Assembly (NCBI RefSeq): GCF_004365635.1
Contig: NZ_SOBH01000001.1
Coordinates: forward strand, 434,001 to 498,000
Direction: 5' to 3'
DNA length: 64,000 nt
Source of the DNA: Litoreibacter halocynthiae
Lineage (GTDB): Bacteria > Pseudomonadota > Alphaproteobacteria > Rhodobacterales > Rhodobacteraceae
The notes below the pieces were generated by a model. The model was not told where the DNA came from. It worked only from the letters and a program-made list of their open reading frames with translations, and did not search any database. Made by a program: the position numbers and the translations under genes. Position 1 is the stretch's first letter. Each line of letters opens with the position of its first letter. Positions 53,610 through 63,269 of the stretch are shown here, piece after piece.

Positions 53610-54530
53610 GTGCAAGCCACTTTGACACAGACGATCAGCTTTGAGGGCGTGGGCCTTCATTCCGGCAAGCCGGTTCGCATGGATGTGCATCCTGCGGCTG
53701 CCCGTTTTGGCATCTGGTTCAAACGCACCGACGTGTCGGATGCAGACAACATGGTGCGTGCGATCTATTCCGCCGTGGGCGCTAAACCTCTTTGCAGCGA
53801 ATTGACCAATGATGATGGCGTGGGCGTATCCACCGTCGAACATATCATGGCAGCGCTGGCAGGCTGCGGCATCCACAACGCACTGATCGAGCTGGACGGT
53901 CCCGAAGTTCCAATCATGGACGGCTGCTCCGCTGATTTCGTTCGGGCCATCGTCGAAGTGGGCGCGCGCAAGCAAGCGGCGCGGCTTTATGCGATCGAAG
54001 TCCTCTCCCCTGTGATGGTTGAGGAAAACGGCGCTATGGCGATGTTGACCCCTGCGGGCGGTCTCGAAATCGACTTCCACATTGAATTCCCCGATGCTGC
54101 AATCGGTCGCCAGCACATGGCGTTGGATATGCGCAACGGTACATTCGTGCGCGAGCTGTCCGATAGCCGCACATTCTGCCGCAAAGCAGATATCGACATG
54201 ATGCATGACAACGGCTTGGCCCTTGGTGGCACATATCACAATGCCGTGGTTGTGGATGGAGACGACGTTCTCAGCCCGGGTGGCCTGCGCCACGTGGACG
54301 AGGCTGTTCGCCATAAAATGCTGGACGCTTTGGGCGATCTGGCCTTGGCCGGCGCGCCGATTTTGGGCCGTTATACAGGTGTGAGAGCGGGTCACGCGAT
54401 GACCAACAAACTGCTGCGCAAGCTGTTTGCCAACCCGTCATCCTACCGTTTTGTGCCTTGCACGCCCGAGCAGGCGGCACGTCTGCCCGGTGTTGGCGTA
54501 CGTAAGGCCGATCTGGCACTGGTTGCCTAA
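53610..54530 (+). CDS. lpxC: UDP-3-O-acyl-N-acetylglucosamine deacetylase
   Basis: A 306-residue zinc deacetylase that commits UDP-GlcNAc derivatives to lipid A synthesis. SFEGVGLHSGKPVRMDVHPA is the conserved N-terminus, VSTVEHIMAALAGCGIHNAL holds the first zinc histidine, and LRHVDEAVRHKMLDALGDLA holds the other zinc ligands (His and Asp). The start is a GTG at 53610, which matches the N-terminus of relatives. The length is normal. It is separated from ftsZ by a terminator and should have its own promoter in the 190-bp gap. Confidence 0.96.
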   Translation: MQATLTQTISFEGVGLHSGKPVRMDVHPAAARFGIWFKRTDVSDADNMVRAIYSAVGAKPLCSELTNDDGVGVSTVEHIMAALAGCGIHNALIELDGPEVPIMDGCSADFVRAIVEVGARKQAARLYAIEVLSPVMVEENGAMAMLTPAGGLEIDFHIEFPDAAIGRQHMALDMRNGTFVRELSDSRTFCRKADIDMMHDNGLALGGTYHNAVVVDGDDVLSPGGLRHVDEAVRHKMLDALGDLALAGAPILGRYTGVRAGHAMTNKLLRKLFANPSSYRFVPCTPEQAARLPGVGVRKADLALVA

Positions 54531-54632
54531 ACCATCATAAAGGCGTTTTGCCCTGCAAAGAGATGTGTTAGACCAGCCCAAAGAGGCCGTGAACCGGATA
54601 CCGGGACGGTCAAGCAATGAGGTTGGCGGTCA

Positions 54633-55508
54633 ATGACAGGGCGCAGCGGGATTATCCTAAGAACAGTCACAGCGCTCGCGCTGGCATCAAGCCTATCTGC
54701 ATGCGGTAATCGCGGCGGAGACGGATTTTTGGCTAACTTTTGGGGCTCCAAGGCAGAAGCGCCACTCGAGACCTTCGGACCCGAAGAAATCTACAAGCGC
54801 GCCGAATTCCAGCTGGAAGACGGCGATATTGACGAAGCCGTGCGCCTTTTTGGCGAGGTGGAGCGTTTGTACCCCTATTCCGAATGGGCCAAGCGCGCGC
54901 TGATCATGCAAGCCTTCTCGTACCACGCAGACCGTGACTACGAAAACTCCCGCGCCAGCGCCCAACGCTTTCTCGACTTTTATCCCGCCGACGAAGATGC
55001 CGCCTATGCGCAATATCTGCTGGCGATCAGCTATTACGACCAAATTGACCAAGTGGGCCGCGACCAAGGTTTGACGTTCCAAGCCTTGCAAGCCCTGCGC
55101 ACGGTGATCGAGCGCTACCCCGAAAGCGAATACGCCAAATCCTCGATTTTGAAGTTCGACCTGGCATTTGACCATCTGGCTTCCAAGGAAATGGAAATCG
55201 GGCGCTATTACCTCAAGCGCGGCCATTATGCGTCTGCCATCAACCGCTTCCGCGTGGTGGTCGAGGAGTTCCAAACCACAACCCACACCGCAGAGGCGCT
55301 GCACCGTCTGGTGGAATCCTACCTGTCGCTGGGTCTGACCGACGAAGCGCAAACCGCTGGGGCCATTCTGGGCCACAACTTCCAGTCCACGGGCTTCTAT
55401 CAGGACAGCTACAACCTGCTCCAAGGGCGTGGTCTGGAGCCGGAGGCGGCGGGCAAAGGCTGGTTGCAGGACATCTATCGTCAGGTAATCCGCGGCAAGT
55501 GGTTGTAA
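54633..55508 (+). CDS. bamD: Outer membrane assembly lipoprotein BamD
   Basis: A 291-residue lipoprotein of the Bam complex that inserts beta-barrel proteins into the outer membrane. The signal peptide ends in the lipobox LSAC, with Cys24 acylated. The mature part consists of TPR-like helical repeats (IYKRAEFQLEDGDIDEAVRL; ASAQRFLDFYPADEDAAYAQ; YYLKRGHYASAINRFRVVVE). It lies in the usual alphaproteobacterial order lpxC-bamD-recN. Confidence 0.94.
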   Translation: MTGRSGIILRTVTALALASSLSACGNRGGDGFLANFWGSKAEAPLETFGPEEIYKRAEFQLEDGDIDEAVRLFGEVERLYPYSEWAKRALIMQAFSYHADRDYENSRASAQRFLDFYPADEDAAYAQYLLAISYYDQIDQVGRDQGLTFQALQALRTVIERYPESEYAKSSILKFDLAFDHLASKEMEIGRYYLKRGHYASAINRFRVVVEEFQTTTHTAEALHRLVESYLSLGLTDEAQTAGAILGHNFQSTGFYQDSYNLLQGRGLEPEAAGKGWLQDIYRQVIRGKWL

Positions 55509-55546
55509 CGGGCGGCGGGGTCATCCTCGCCCCACAGGTGGTGTAG

Positions 55547-57190
55547 ATGCTGCGCACGCTTGAAATTCGCGACATGTTGATCATCGACCGGCTGGAGCTA
55601 GAGTTCCAGCCCGGTCTCAACGTGCTCACCGGCGAGACCGGTGCGGGTAAGTCTATCCTATTGGATTCACTCGGGTTTGTCCTTGGCTGGCGCGGTCGCG
55701 CGGAGCTGGTGCGGGCAGGGGCCGAGAAGGGCGAAGTGACTGCGCAGTTCGATTTGCCGTCGGGCCATGCCGCTTGGGTCGTGTTGGAAGACGCAGGGTT
55801 CGAGCATGACGGCGAATTGATTCTACGCCGCACCAACTATCCTGACGGGCGCAAGCAAGCCTATATCAACGACCGCCGGACATCTGGCGAATTGCTCCGC
55901 AGCTTGTCCGAAACGCTGGTCGAATTACACGGTCAGCACGACGACCGCGGTATCCTGAACCCCAAGGCCCACCGCGAAATGCTCGACAGTTTCGCGGGTC
56001 TGGACCTGTCCAAACTTGGCACACGCTGGCAGGCGCTCACCGCCGCCAAACGCGAGTTGAAGCGCGCCCAGAAAGCGCTGGACGAGATCCGCGCCGAGGA
56101 AGAATTCCTGCGCCACGCGGTGGCCGAGCTGGACGCCATTGACCCGCAGCCGGGCCAAGAGGCCGAACTTGACGTAAAACGCCGCCAGATGCAGGCGGGC
56201 GAGCGTATCCGCGACGATATTGCCAAGGCATTGCAAGGGCTTGGCCTAAACGGGGCGGAGGGACTGGTCAACGACGCCGCCCGCTGGCTCGACGGCGTAG
56301 CCGATCAGGCGGAAGGCCAACTGGACAGCGCGCTGTCTGCGTTGGAGCGCACGGTCAATGAGCTTAGCGACGCCCAGCAAGTGGTCGAAGCCGTGCTGGA
56401 GCGCTTGCAATTCGATCCGATGGAGTTGGAGCAGGTCGAGGAGCAGCTCTTCGCCCTGCGCGGCCTTGCCCGCAAACATGACGTGTTGGCCGATGATCTG
56501 GCAGAGTTCGCCGCAGGTCTGCGCATCCGCCTTGCCGCGCTCGACGGGGGCGCGGTGGAGCTGGCGGACCTGCGCAAAGCGCTAGACGATGCGACTGCGA
56601 CCTATCAGGAAGAAGCCGACCGCGTCACCAAAGCCCGCCAATCCGCCGCCGCCAAGCTGGACAAGGCGATGGGGGCGGAACTCGCCCCGCTAAAGATGGA
56701 GCGCGCGGTGTTCAAAACCGACGTCACCCCCGAAACTGCTGGGCCGGAAGGCCAAGACGATGTGTCCTTCACTGTCGCCACCAACCCCGGTGCACCCTCC
56801 GGCCCGCTTAACAAAATCGCCTCCGGCGGCGAGCTGTCGCGCTTCCTGCTGGCCCTTAAGGTCTGCCTGTCCGGCACCGCCGAAGGTGTCACCATGATTT
56901 TTGACGAGATTGACCGTGGCGTCGGTGGCGCGACGGCCGACGCCGTAGGCCGCCGCCTGAAATCGCTGGCAGATGGCGCACAAGTGCTGGTCGTCACCCA
57001 CTCACCGCAAGTGGCTGCATTGGGTGGGCATCACTGGCGCGTTGAAAAGCAGGTGCGCGACGAGCAGACTTTCTCCACCGTCATCCCGCTCGACGAGGCC
57101 GCCCGCATCAACGAGATTGCCCGCATGGTGTCGGGGGACACCGTGACCGATGCCGCCAAGGACGCCGCACGATCCTTGTTGAAAGTCTAG
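55547..57190 (+). CDS. recN: DNA repair protein RecN
   Basis: A 547-residue SMC-like ATPase of double-strand-break repair. The Walker A GETGAGKSILLDSLG is near residue 27, followed by a long coiled-coil middle (AKRELKRAQKALDEIRAEEE, VERTVNELSDAQQVV-like segments). The C-terminal ATPase lobe contains ASGGELSRFLLALKVCL, MIFDEIDRGVGGATADAVGR and VLVVTHSPQVAALG. The length is standard. It follows bamD by 38 bp and is the end of the conserved cluster. Confidence 0.96.
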   Translation: MLRTLEIRDMLIIDRLELEFQPGLNVLTGETGAGKSILLDSLGFVLGWRGRAELVRAGAEKGEVTAQFDLPSGHAAWVVLEDAGFEHDGELILRRTNYPDGRKQAYINDRRTSGELLRSLSETLVELHGQHDDRGILNPKAHREMLDSFAGLDLSKLGTRWQALTAAKRELKRAQKALDEIRAEEEFLRHAVAELDAIDPQPGQEAELDVKRRQMQAGERIRDDIAKALQGLGLNGAEGLVNDAARWLDGVADQAEGQLDSALSALERTVNELSDAQQVVEAVLERLQFDPMELEQVEEQLFALRGLARKHDVLADDLAEFAAGLRIRLAALDGGAVELADLRKALDDATATYQEEADRVTKARQSAAAKLDKAMGAELAPLKMERAVFKTDVTPETAGPEGQDDVSFTVATNPGAPSGPLNKIASGGELSRFLLALKVCLSGTAEGVTMIFDEIDRGVGGATADAVGRRLKSLADGAQVLVVTHSPQVAALGGHHWRVEKQVRDEQTFSTVIPLDEAARINEIARMVSGDTVTDAAKDAARSLLKV

Positions 57191-57256
57191 CGCCCTAGAC
57201 CCTCTCCATCCATTGTCCTAAGACGGAATGAACGCAGCGCGAGGCGTCGGGGATTT

Positions 57257-58963
57257 ATGGCCGAGCAACCACCACAAAACGACGAAGATCGCGGCTTTCT
57301 CCGCGACCAAGTCACGACCGGCCTCAGCGAGCTGCGCCGCGCATTCCATGTTCTGCGCCACAGAGGCCCTTCTCAGCTGCAATTCTGGTTCATCGCCCTG
57401 CTTGTCGGGATCGCGGCGGGCCTAGCTGCCCTGCTGTTTCGCAAGGGCATTTCGATCATCCAGGGCGTGGTTTACAACTCCAAAGACGTCCGCGCCTTGC
57501 AGGAATTCGTCACCGATGTGGATTGGTACTGGATCGTCCTGATCCCCATTCTGGGCGGGTTGTTGACGGGCTGGATACTGCATCTATTCACCGATGACGG
57601 GCGGGTTCGCACCGTGGCCGACGTGATCGAAGGATCGGCGCTCTATGACGGGCGGGTGGAAAAGCGCGCAGGGCTGGCCTCCGCCGCCGCGTCGATCATC
57701 ACGCTGAGTACGGGGGGCTCGACCGGTCGGGAGGGGCCGGTTGTCCACCTTGCCGCCGTTATTTCAAGCTGGGTCTGCGGGCTGATCAAGGCCAATGGCA
57801 TCACCGGCCGCGACTTGCTGGGCTGTGCCGTTGCCGCCGCCGTTTCCGCCTCGTTCAACGCGCCCATCGCGGGTGCGCTGTTTGCGCTAGAGGTGGTCTT
57901 GCGCCACTTCGCCGTGCACGCATTTGCGCCCATCGTTATCGCCTCGGTCGCGGGTACGGTGATCAATCGTCTGGCCTTTGGCGATGTGACCGAATTCATT
58001 CTTCCGGTGAACACCACCCTCGATTTCTATGTTGAGCTGCCCGCCTTCCTGATGCTGGGCCTTGTGTGTGGCCTTGTCGCCGTCGCACTGATGCGGGCGA
58101 TTTTCTGGGCCGAGGACGTGGGCAACCATGTCCAAACTCTCACCAAAATGCCCCGTTGGTTGCGCCCCGCCTGTGCCGGTGGGCTGTTGGGCGTGATGGC
58201 GATCTGGTTCCCGCATATCATCGGTGTGGGCTATGGCACCACCTCCGCCGCGCTCACCGGCGAGTTGCTGCTGTTCGAGGCGATCATCTTTACGATCCTC
58301 AAAGTGGCCGCCGTGGCTATCACCATGGCGGGCCGGATGGGGGGCGGGGTGTTCTCGCCGTCACTGATGGTCGGGGCGTTGACGGGGCTGGCATTCGGCG
58401 GGATCGCGACAAGCGTGTTCCCGAACGTGTCCGGCTCCGAGACGCTCTATGCGCTGGCCGGTATGGGCGCGGTCGCCGCGGCGGTGCTGGGTGCGCCGAT
58501 ATCGACAACTCTGATCGTATTCGAGCTGACGGGGGATTGGCAAACGGGCCTCGCCGTGATGGTCGCGGTATCATTGTCGACGGCCTTGGCCAGCCGTCTG
58601 GTCGATAGGTCGTTCTTCCTCACGCAGCTGGAGCGGCGCGATGTCCACTTGGCCGCAGGGCCTCAAGCTTACTTGCTGTCGATGTTTCGGGTGCGCAACG
58701 TCATGCGCGACGAGGATCATCTGCACGCAGCCGCCGAAGACGATATTTGGGCAATGATCGAGCAAGGCATCTACATCGACCCCAACGCGACGCTGGAAGA
58801 CGCCATGCCGCTTTTCGAGCGCAACAATGATGTCTTCATCCCCGTCGCCACGATGGGCGAAGAAGGCAAGCCGCCCACAATTCTGGGCGCTCTGTTTCAG
58901 ATGGATGCGTTAAAGCAATATAACCGCGCCTTGGCCGCCACATCGGCCGAGGAGCATTCCTGA
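57257..58963 (+). CDS. ClC-family chloride channel/antiporter with CBS region
   Basis: A 568-residue membrane protein of the ClC family. The selectivity-filter region reads GGSTGREGPVVHLAA, in which the gating glutamate of GREGP is present, and GRMGGGVFSPSLMVGALTG and GAPISTTLIVFELTGDW are further family marks. After the membrane part a C-terminal segment from about residue 470 (MFRVRNVMRDEDHLHAAAED) forms a CBS-like regulatory domain. Bacterial members are mostly H+/Cl- antiporters or fluoride exporters; the type here cannot be fixed. It is 66 bp downstream of recN and convergent with the DUF427 gene. Confidence 0.92.
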   Translation: MAEQPPQNDEDRGFLRDQVTTGLSELRRAFHVLRHRGPSQLQFWFIALLVGIAAGLAALLFRKGISIIQGVVYNSKDVRALQEFVTDVDWYWIVLIPILGGLLTGWILHLFTDDGRVRTVADVIEGSALYDGRVEKRAGLASAAASIITLSTGGSTGREGPVVHLAAVISSWVCGLIKANGITGRDLLGCAVAAAVSASFNAPIAGALFALEVVLRHFAVHAFAPIVIASVAGTVINRLAFGDVTEFILPVNTTLDFYVELPAFLMLGLVCGLVAVALMRAIFWAEDVGNHVQTLTKMPRWLRPACAGGLLGVMAIWFPHIIGVGYGTTSAALTGELLLFEAIIFTILKVAAVAITMAGRMGGGVFSPSLMVGALTGLAFGGIATSVFPNVSGSETLYALAGMGAVAAAVLGAPISTTLIVFELTGDWQTGLAVMVAVSLSTALASRLVDRSFFLTQLERRDVHLAAGPQAYLLSMFRVRNVMRDEDHLHAAAEDDIWAMIEQGIYIDPNATLEDAMPLFERNNDVFIPVATMGEEGKPPTILGALFQMDALKQYNRALAATSAEEHS

Positions 58964-59024
58964 CGCCGCCGCCAAATCCTCGCCGAGGATATGGGTCCAG
59001 ACTTTCCGCGAAAGTCCGGCGCGC

Positions 59025-59366
59025 CTAGACCTCTTCGACGGTGACCTTGTCTGTGTAGAACGCCAAATGCCCCGCGATGTCTTCAAGCCCTGCTTTCGGG
59101 GCCTCATAGGACCATGCCGCATCAGGGATCGGGCCGCTTTTGGCTTCCAGCGTATAATAGGTGGCGTCGCCCTTATGCGGGCAGTGGCTGCTGGTGTCTG
59201 TCTTGTCGAAAAACGCCATAGCCAGATCGGCACGCGGCACATAGAGGACCGGAGTCAGATCACCCTCTGACAGTTCAATCACATTGCTGCTTTCACCCAG
59301 CACGGCTCCTGCTGCGCGGATGGAGTATTTACCGGGTGCATTACGCAATTTGATCTGGTTGGCCAT
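59025..59366 (-). CDS. DUF427 domain protein
   Basis: A 113-residue single-domain protein of the DUF427 family, with YVPRADLAMAFFDKTDTSSH followed by CPHKGDATYYT, and a terminal AAWSYEAPKAGLEDIAGHLA that is typical of the family. The fold is a small beta barrel; no function is established. The ATG at 59366 follows a GAGGGG ribosome site; the longer frame upstream lacks support. Between it and the ClC gene is a GACTTTC-CGC-GAAAGTC hairpin (59000-59016) that may mark both transcript ends. Confidence 0.85.
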   Translation of the reverse strand: MANQIKLRNAPGKYSIRAAGAVLGESSNVIELSEGDLTPVLYVPRADLAMAFFDKTDTSSHCPHKGDATYYTLEAKSGPIPDAAWSYEAPKAGLEDIAGHLAFYTDKVTVEEV

Positions 59367-59447
59367 GTTGAAAGCCCCTCTGTGAACGGTCATTATCTGC
59401 TGATCGCGGAACATTGCATGTTCATGGCGCTTTGGAAAGCCGTGACG

Positions 59448-61232
59448 TTACAGCGGCTGTGTCGCAACCTCCAACCAGTCGCGGGCCTTGCCCTGAACGC
59501 TTAGTTTTTCAGCAATTGTCGCGTGATACCCGTCAATCCAATCCCGCTCGGGCGGTGACAGCATATCCACCGCGATCAGACGGCGATCCAGCGGCACCCA
59601 TGTCAGGGTCTCGAAGCTCAACTGGTCGCGCTTGTCGCCGATCTGGGGTGCCTCTTGCACGACGATCAGATTCTCGATGCGGATGCCAAAGGCTCCTTCG
59701 CGGTAATAGCCAGGCTCGTTCGACAGGATCATGCCGGGTTGAAGTGCGACATCCGAGAGGCGGCTGATGCGGGCCGGACCCTCATGGACGCTCAGATAAG
59801 AGCCGACGCCGTGGCCTGTGCCGTGGTCATAGTCCAACCCGTGCCGCCATAAGGGCGCGCGGGCCAGCGCGTCAATATCGCGCCCGGCCAACCCGCGCGG
59901 AAACCGTGCCATCGACAGGGCGATCATGCCTTGCAACACCAGCGTGTAGCACTCTTGTTGCTCCCGTGTTGGGCTGCCCATGACCACCGTGCGGGTGATG
60001 TCGGTGGTGCCGTCCACATATTGCCCGCCACTGTCGACCAGCAGAAGCTCTCCGTCTTGGAGCGCGCGGTTGGTGCTTTTGGTGCAGCGGTAATGCACAA
60101 TGGCCCCGTTCGGCCCAGCCCCGGCAATCGTCTCGAAGCTGATGTCGCGCAGCGCGTTGGTCTCGGCACGGAAACTTTCCAACGCGGTCACGACGTCGAT
60201 TTCCGTCAAGCCCGGCTGTTGCTCGTCCAGCCATGCCAGAAAATTCACCATCGCATGGGCGTCACGGATATGGGCGGTCCGAGCGCCTTCGATTTCCGTG
60301 GGGTTCTTGCAGGCCTTGGGCAGAATGCACGGGTCGTCTGCGTAAACGATTTCGATCTGCTCGCCCTCAGCCTCGAGAACCCATTTGACCGCCATGGGCG
60401 CTGTGGATTTGTCTACACGCACAGGACCTTCCAACGCGCCCAAAGCGTGTTCAAAGGCTTCCGGCGGATGTTGTGTGATGTGGGGGTCTGGCGGCAGGTG
60501 ATCAGTTTTGGCGGGGTCAACGAACAGATCCACCTTGCCAGTGTCATGTAGCAGCGCGAAGGCATGGACCACGGGATTGCGCGGGATGTCAGTGCCGCGA
60601 ATATTCAGCAGCCAGCAAATGGAATCTGGCAGGGTCAGAACGGCGGCTCTTTGCCCCTGCTCCTTCAAAACCTTGGCGATCCGTGCGCGTTTATCGCCGC
60701 ATTTTTCACCGGACAATTCAATCGGTTGGAATTCGATCTTGCCCTGCGGCGGGGCAGGTTGGTCGTGCCAAACCTCGTCAATTAGATTGTCGGTTGCGAC
60801 CAATGTGATGCCCGCTTTGGCCATAGTTGCGTCAAGCTGCTCGATGTCAGCTATGCTATGCAGCCACGGGTCGTATACCACTTGAGCATGCGCTTCTAGA
60901 TTGTCGGCCAACCATGGGCCAAGCTGATGTTCTGGCCAATCGACGGGGGTGAAAAGGGTCGTATCCACCTGATTTTTAACCTGAACGCGGTAGCGCCCGT
61001 CGACGAATATCCCGGCCTTGTCGCGCAGAACCACGCAGAAACCGGCGGAGCCGGTGAAGCCCGTGAGCCATGAGAGCCGCGCGTCGCGCTCGGAGACGTA
61101 TTCGCCCTGATGCACATCGACGCGGGGAACGATGAAAGCGTCATAGCCGTCCTTTTCCATGATTTCCCGCAAAGCTTTCAAGCGCGGAGGGCCTTGGTCG
61201 GGGGAGGTGGTATCGTCAAAGCGTTGGAACAT
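59448..61232 (-). CDS. Xaa-Pro aminopeptidase (aminopeptidase P, M24)
   Basis: A 594-residue metallopeptidase that removes an N-terminal residue before proline. It has the three-domain layout of the long aminopeptidase P type: two creatinase-like N-terminal domains (GYDAFIVPRVDVHQGEYVSE; GIFVDGRYRVQV) and a pita-bread catalytic domain. The metal ligands are seen in LLLVDSGGQYVDGTTDITRT, HGTGHGVGSYLSVHEGP and LSNEPGYYREGAFGIRIENL. The ATG at 61232 starts at FQRFDDTTSPDQGPPRL, as in relatives. The longer frame (33 more codons) is rejected. Confidence 0.94.
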   Translation of the reverse strand: MFQRFDDTTSPDQGPPRLKALREIMEKDGYDAFIVPRVDVHQGEYVSERDARLSWLTGFTGSAGFCVVLRDKAGIFVDGRYRVQVKNQVDTTLFTPVDWPEHQLGPWLADNLEAHAQVVYDPWLHSIADIEQLDATMAKAGITLVATDNLIDEVWHDQPAPPQGKIEFQPIELSGEKCGDKRARIAKVLKEQGQRAAVLTLPDSICWLLNIRGTDIPRNPVVHAFALLHDTGKVDLFVDPAKTDHLPPDPHITQHPPEAFEHALGALEGPVRVDKSTAPMAVKWVLEAEGEQIEIVYADDPCILPKACKNPTEIEGARTAHIRDAHAMVNFLAWLDEQQPGLTEIDVVTALESFRAETNALRDISFETIAGAGPNGAIVHYRCTKSTNRALQDGELLLVDSGGQYVDGTTDITRTVVMGSPTREQQECYTLVLQGMIALSMARFPRGLAGRDIDALARAPLWRHGLDYDHGTGHGVGSYLSVHEGPARISRLSDVALQPGMILSNEPGYYREGAFGIRIENLIVVQEAPQIGDKRDQLSFETLTWVPLDRRLIAVDMLSPPERDWIDGYHATIAEKLSVQGKARDWLEVATQPL

Positions 61233-61332
61233 GGGAAGCTTTCGATTTGGTTTGGAAAGAGGGTGTTGGGAAACGGGGCTTGGTGCAAGTGGAAAGCAAG
61301 GGTTTGCGCCGCGCCTTTGGCGCGTCGCCACG

Positions 61333-61375
61333 CCGGGGAGGCGCTGCCTCCCCGGACCCCTCCGAGGTATTTTTA
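61333..61375. repeat. GC hairpin with conserved ACCCCTCCGAGGTATTTTT tail
   Basis: A perfect 10-bp stem (CCGGGGAGGC with its complement) around a GCT loop is followed by a conserved-looking tail ending in TATTTTT. From memory, similar hairpin-plus-tail sequences recur between genes in Rhodobacteraceae genomes. Only one copy is visible in this window. It lies between cobT and the aminopeptidase gene, both on the minus strand, and has no T-tract in that direction, so it is not their terminator. Confidence 0.45.
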
Positions 61376-61391
61376 AAGCAATGATAGGGGA

Positions 61392-63269
61392 TTAGCTGGC
61401 GCGTTTGATGCCCATGACACGTGCGCGGGCGCGCGGGTCGCTGTCAAACAGCGCAGCCAGCTGTTCGGTCATCGCACCAGCCAGTTGTTCGACATCGGTA
61501 ATCGTCACCGCGCGTTCATAATAGCGGGTCACGTCATGGCCGATACCGACCGCGATCAGCTCCACCGCTTTGCGTTTTTCCACCATGGCGATCACGTCGC
61601 GCAGGTGTTTTTCCAGATAATTCGCGGGGTTAACCGACAAAGTTGAATCGTCGACAGGCGCGCCGTCGGAGATCACCATCAGGATTTTGCGCGCCTCGGG
61701 GCGGCCGATCATGCGCTTATGCGCCCATTCCAGCGCCTCGCCGTCGATGTTCTCTTTCAGCAAGCCCTCTTTCATCATCAGGCCCAGATTGTCGCGCGAC
61801 CGGCGCCACGGGGCGTCGGCGGATTTGTAGATAATGTGGCGCAGATCGTTCAAGCGGCCCGGTTGCTGCGGGCGTCCATCGGCCAGCCAGCCTTCGCGGC
61901 TAAGGCCGCCTTTCCACGCGCGGGTGGTGAAGCCGAGGATTTCGGTCTTCACCTGGCAGCGCTCCAGCGTGCGGGCCAGCACGTCGGCGCAGATCGCCGC
62001 GATGGAGATCGGGCGGCCGCGCATCGAGCCGGAATTGTCAATGAGCAGGGTCACGCAGGTGTCACGGAACTCCATATCCTTTTCCTGCTTGAAGCTGAGC
62101 GGCGTCGTCGGGTTGGCGACCACACGGGCGAGGCGGCCTGCATCAAGGATGCCTTCCTCCAGATCGAACTCCCACGAGCGGTTTTGCTGCGCCTGCAAGC
62201 GGCGTTGCAGCTTGTTGGCGAGCCGCGACACTGCGCCTTTCAAAGGCTCCAGCTGCTGGTCGAGATAGGCGCGCAGGCGTTCCAGCTCGGCGGGTTCTGC
62301 CAGCTCCTCGGCGCGGATTTCCTCGTCATGTTCTGTGGCATAGACCGTGTAATTCGGGTCCGCGTCGGAATGCGGCGCGGGGGGCGGCGGGTCCATCGGG
62401 GCCTCGCCCTCGGGCAGTTCCGCCTCGTCGCCCATTTCGGCATCGGCCATGTCGTCAAGTTGCACCGTCGCCTGAGAGGCGTCGTCCTGCTGCTCTTGCG
62501 ACTGCTCGGCCGACGCGTCCTGATCCTCGGAGTTGTCCTCCTTATCGGGGTTCGCGTCGTCGTTCTCGTCCTGCTCCTGCTGGTCCTCGGAGGCTTCGTC
62601 TTCCTGATCCTCGTTGATGTCGTCAGGATCGTCGCCCAGCTGGTCGCCATAGCCCAGATCGTCGATGATCTGGCGTGCAAATTTGGCAAAACTGGTCTGA
62701 TCGGACAGAACGTCTTGCAGGTTTTCCAGCGTCCCGCCTGCGGCGCCTTCGATGAAGTCCTTCCACAGGTTCATCACGTTGGCGGCATCTGCTGGTAACT
62801 CGCGCCCTGTTGCCAAGTGGCGGATCAGATAGCCCGCCGCGACAGACAGCGGCGCCTGGCCGGCTTCGGTGATTTGCCCGTAGCCCTTGCGTTCCGCCTC
62901 TGCGCCGATTTTGGCGTCGATATTGCCTGCGGTGCCGGGCATGGTGCGTGCGCCCATCGCCTCGCAGCGGGCGGTTTCCATCGCGTCGTAAAGTTCCCGC
63001 GCCATGTTGCCTTGCGGCAGATAGCGGTTGGCTGTGGTGTCGTTGTGGAAGCGGCGGCGCAGCGCGAATGCATCCGCCGTGCCGCGCGCCAGCAGCACTT
63101 CGGCCTTCGTCATCCGCCGTGTGACCTGTGGCAGGCGCACCTGATCGTTGGTCATCCCCGGAGGGTCGACCGAAAAGGCCACACCCAGATCAGGATCGTT
63201 GGCGAGCGTCTTCGTCGCCTCAGCCAGCGCCTTCTTGAACGGGTCGGCGGGGTTGTCGTTGTTAGCCAA
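61392..63269 (-). CDS. cobT: Aerobic cobaltochelatase subunit CobT
   Basis: A 625-residue subunit of the ATP-dependent CobN-CobS-CobT chelatase that inserts cobalt into hydrogenobyrinic acid a,c-diamide in aerobic cobalamin synthesis. A folded N-terminal region ([20 protein letters not shown]) is followed by a very acidic D/E/Q-rich stretch at about residues 215-300. A C-terminal von Willebrand A domain has its metal site in [12 protein letters not shown] (D411, S413, S415). The start is a TTG at 63269, forced by a stop two codons upstream, and it overlaps the end of cobS by eight bases. CobN is not in the window. Confidence 0.95.
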   Translation of the reverse strand: MANNDNPADPFKKALAEATKTLANDPDLGVAFSVDPPGMTNDQVRLPQVTRRMTKAEVLLARGTADAFALRRRFHNDTTANRYLPQGNMARELYDAMETARCEAMGARTMPGTAGNIDAKIGAEAERKGYGQITEAGQAPLSVAAGYLIRHLATGRELPADAANVMNLWKDFIEGAAGGTLENLQDVLSDQTSFAKFARQIIDDLGYGDQLGDDPDDINEDQEDEASEDQQEQDENDDANPDKEDNSEDQDASAEQSQEQQDDASQATVQLDDMADAEMGDEAELPEGEAPMDPPPPAPHSDADPNYTVYATEHDEEIRAEELAEPAELERLRAYLDQQLEPLKGAVSRLANKLQRRLQAQQNRSWEFDLEEGILDAGRLARVVANPTTPLSFKQEKDMEFRDTCVTLLIDNSGSMRGRPISIAAICADVLARTLERCQVKTEILGFTTRAWKGGLSREGWLADGRPQQPGRLNDLRHIIYKSADAPWRRSRDNLGLMMKEGLLKENIDGEALEWAHKRMIGRPEARKILMVISDGAPVDDSTLSVNPANYLEKHLRDVIAMVEKRKAVELIAVGIGHDVTRYYERAVTITDVEQLAGAMTEQLAALFDSDPRARARVMGIKRAS

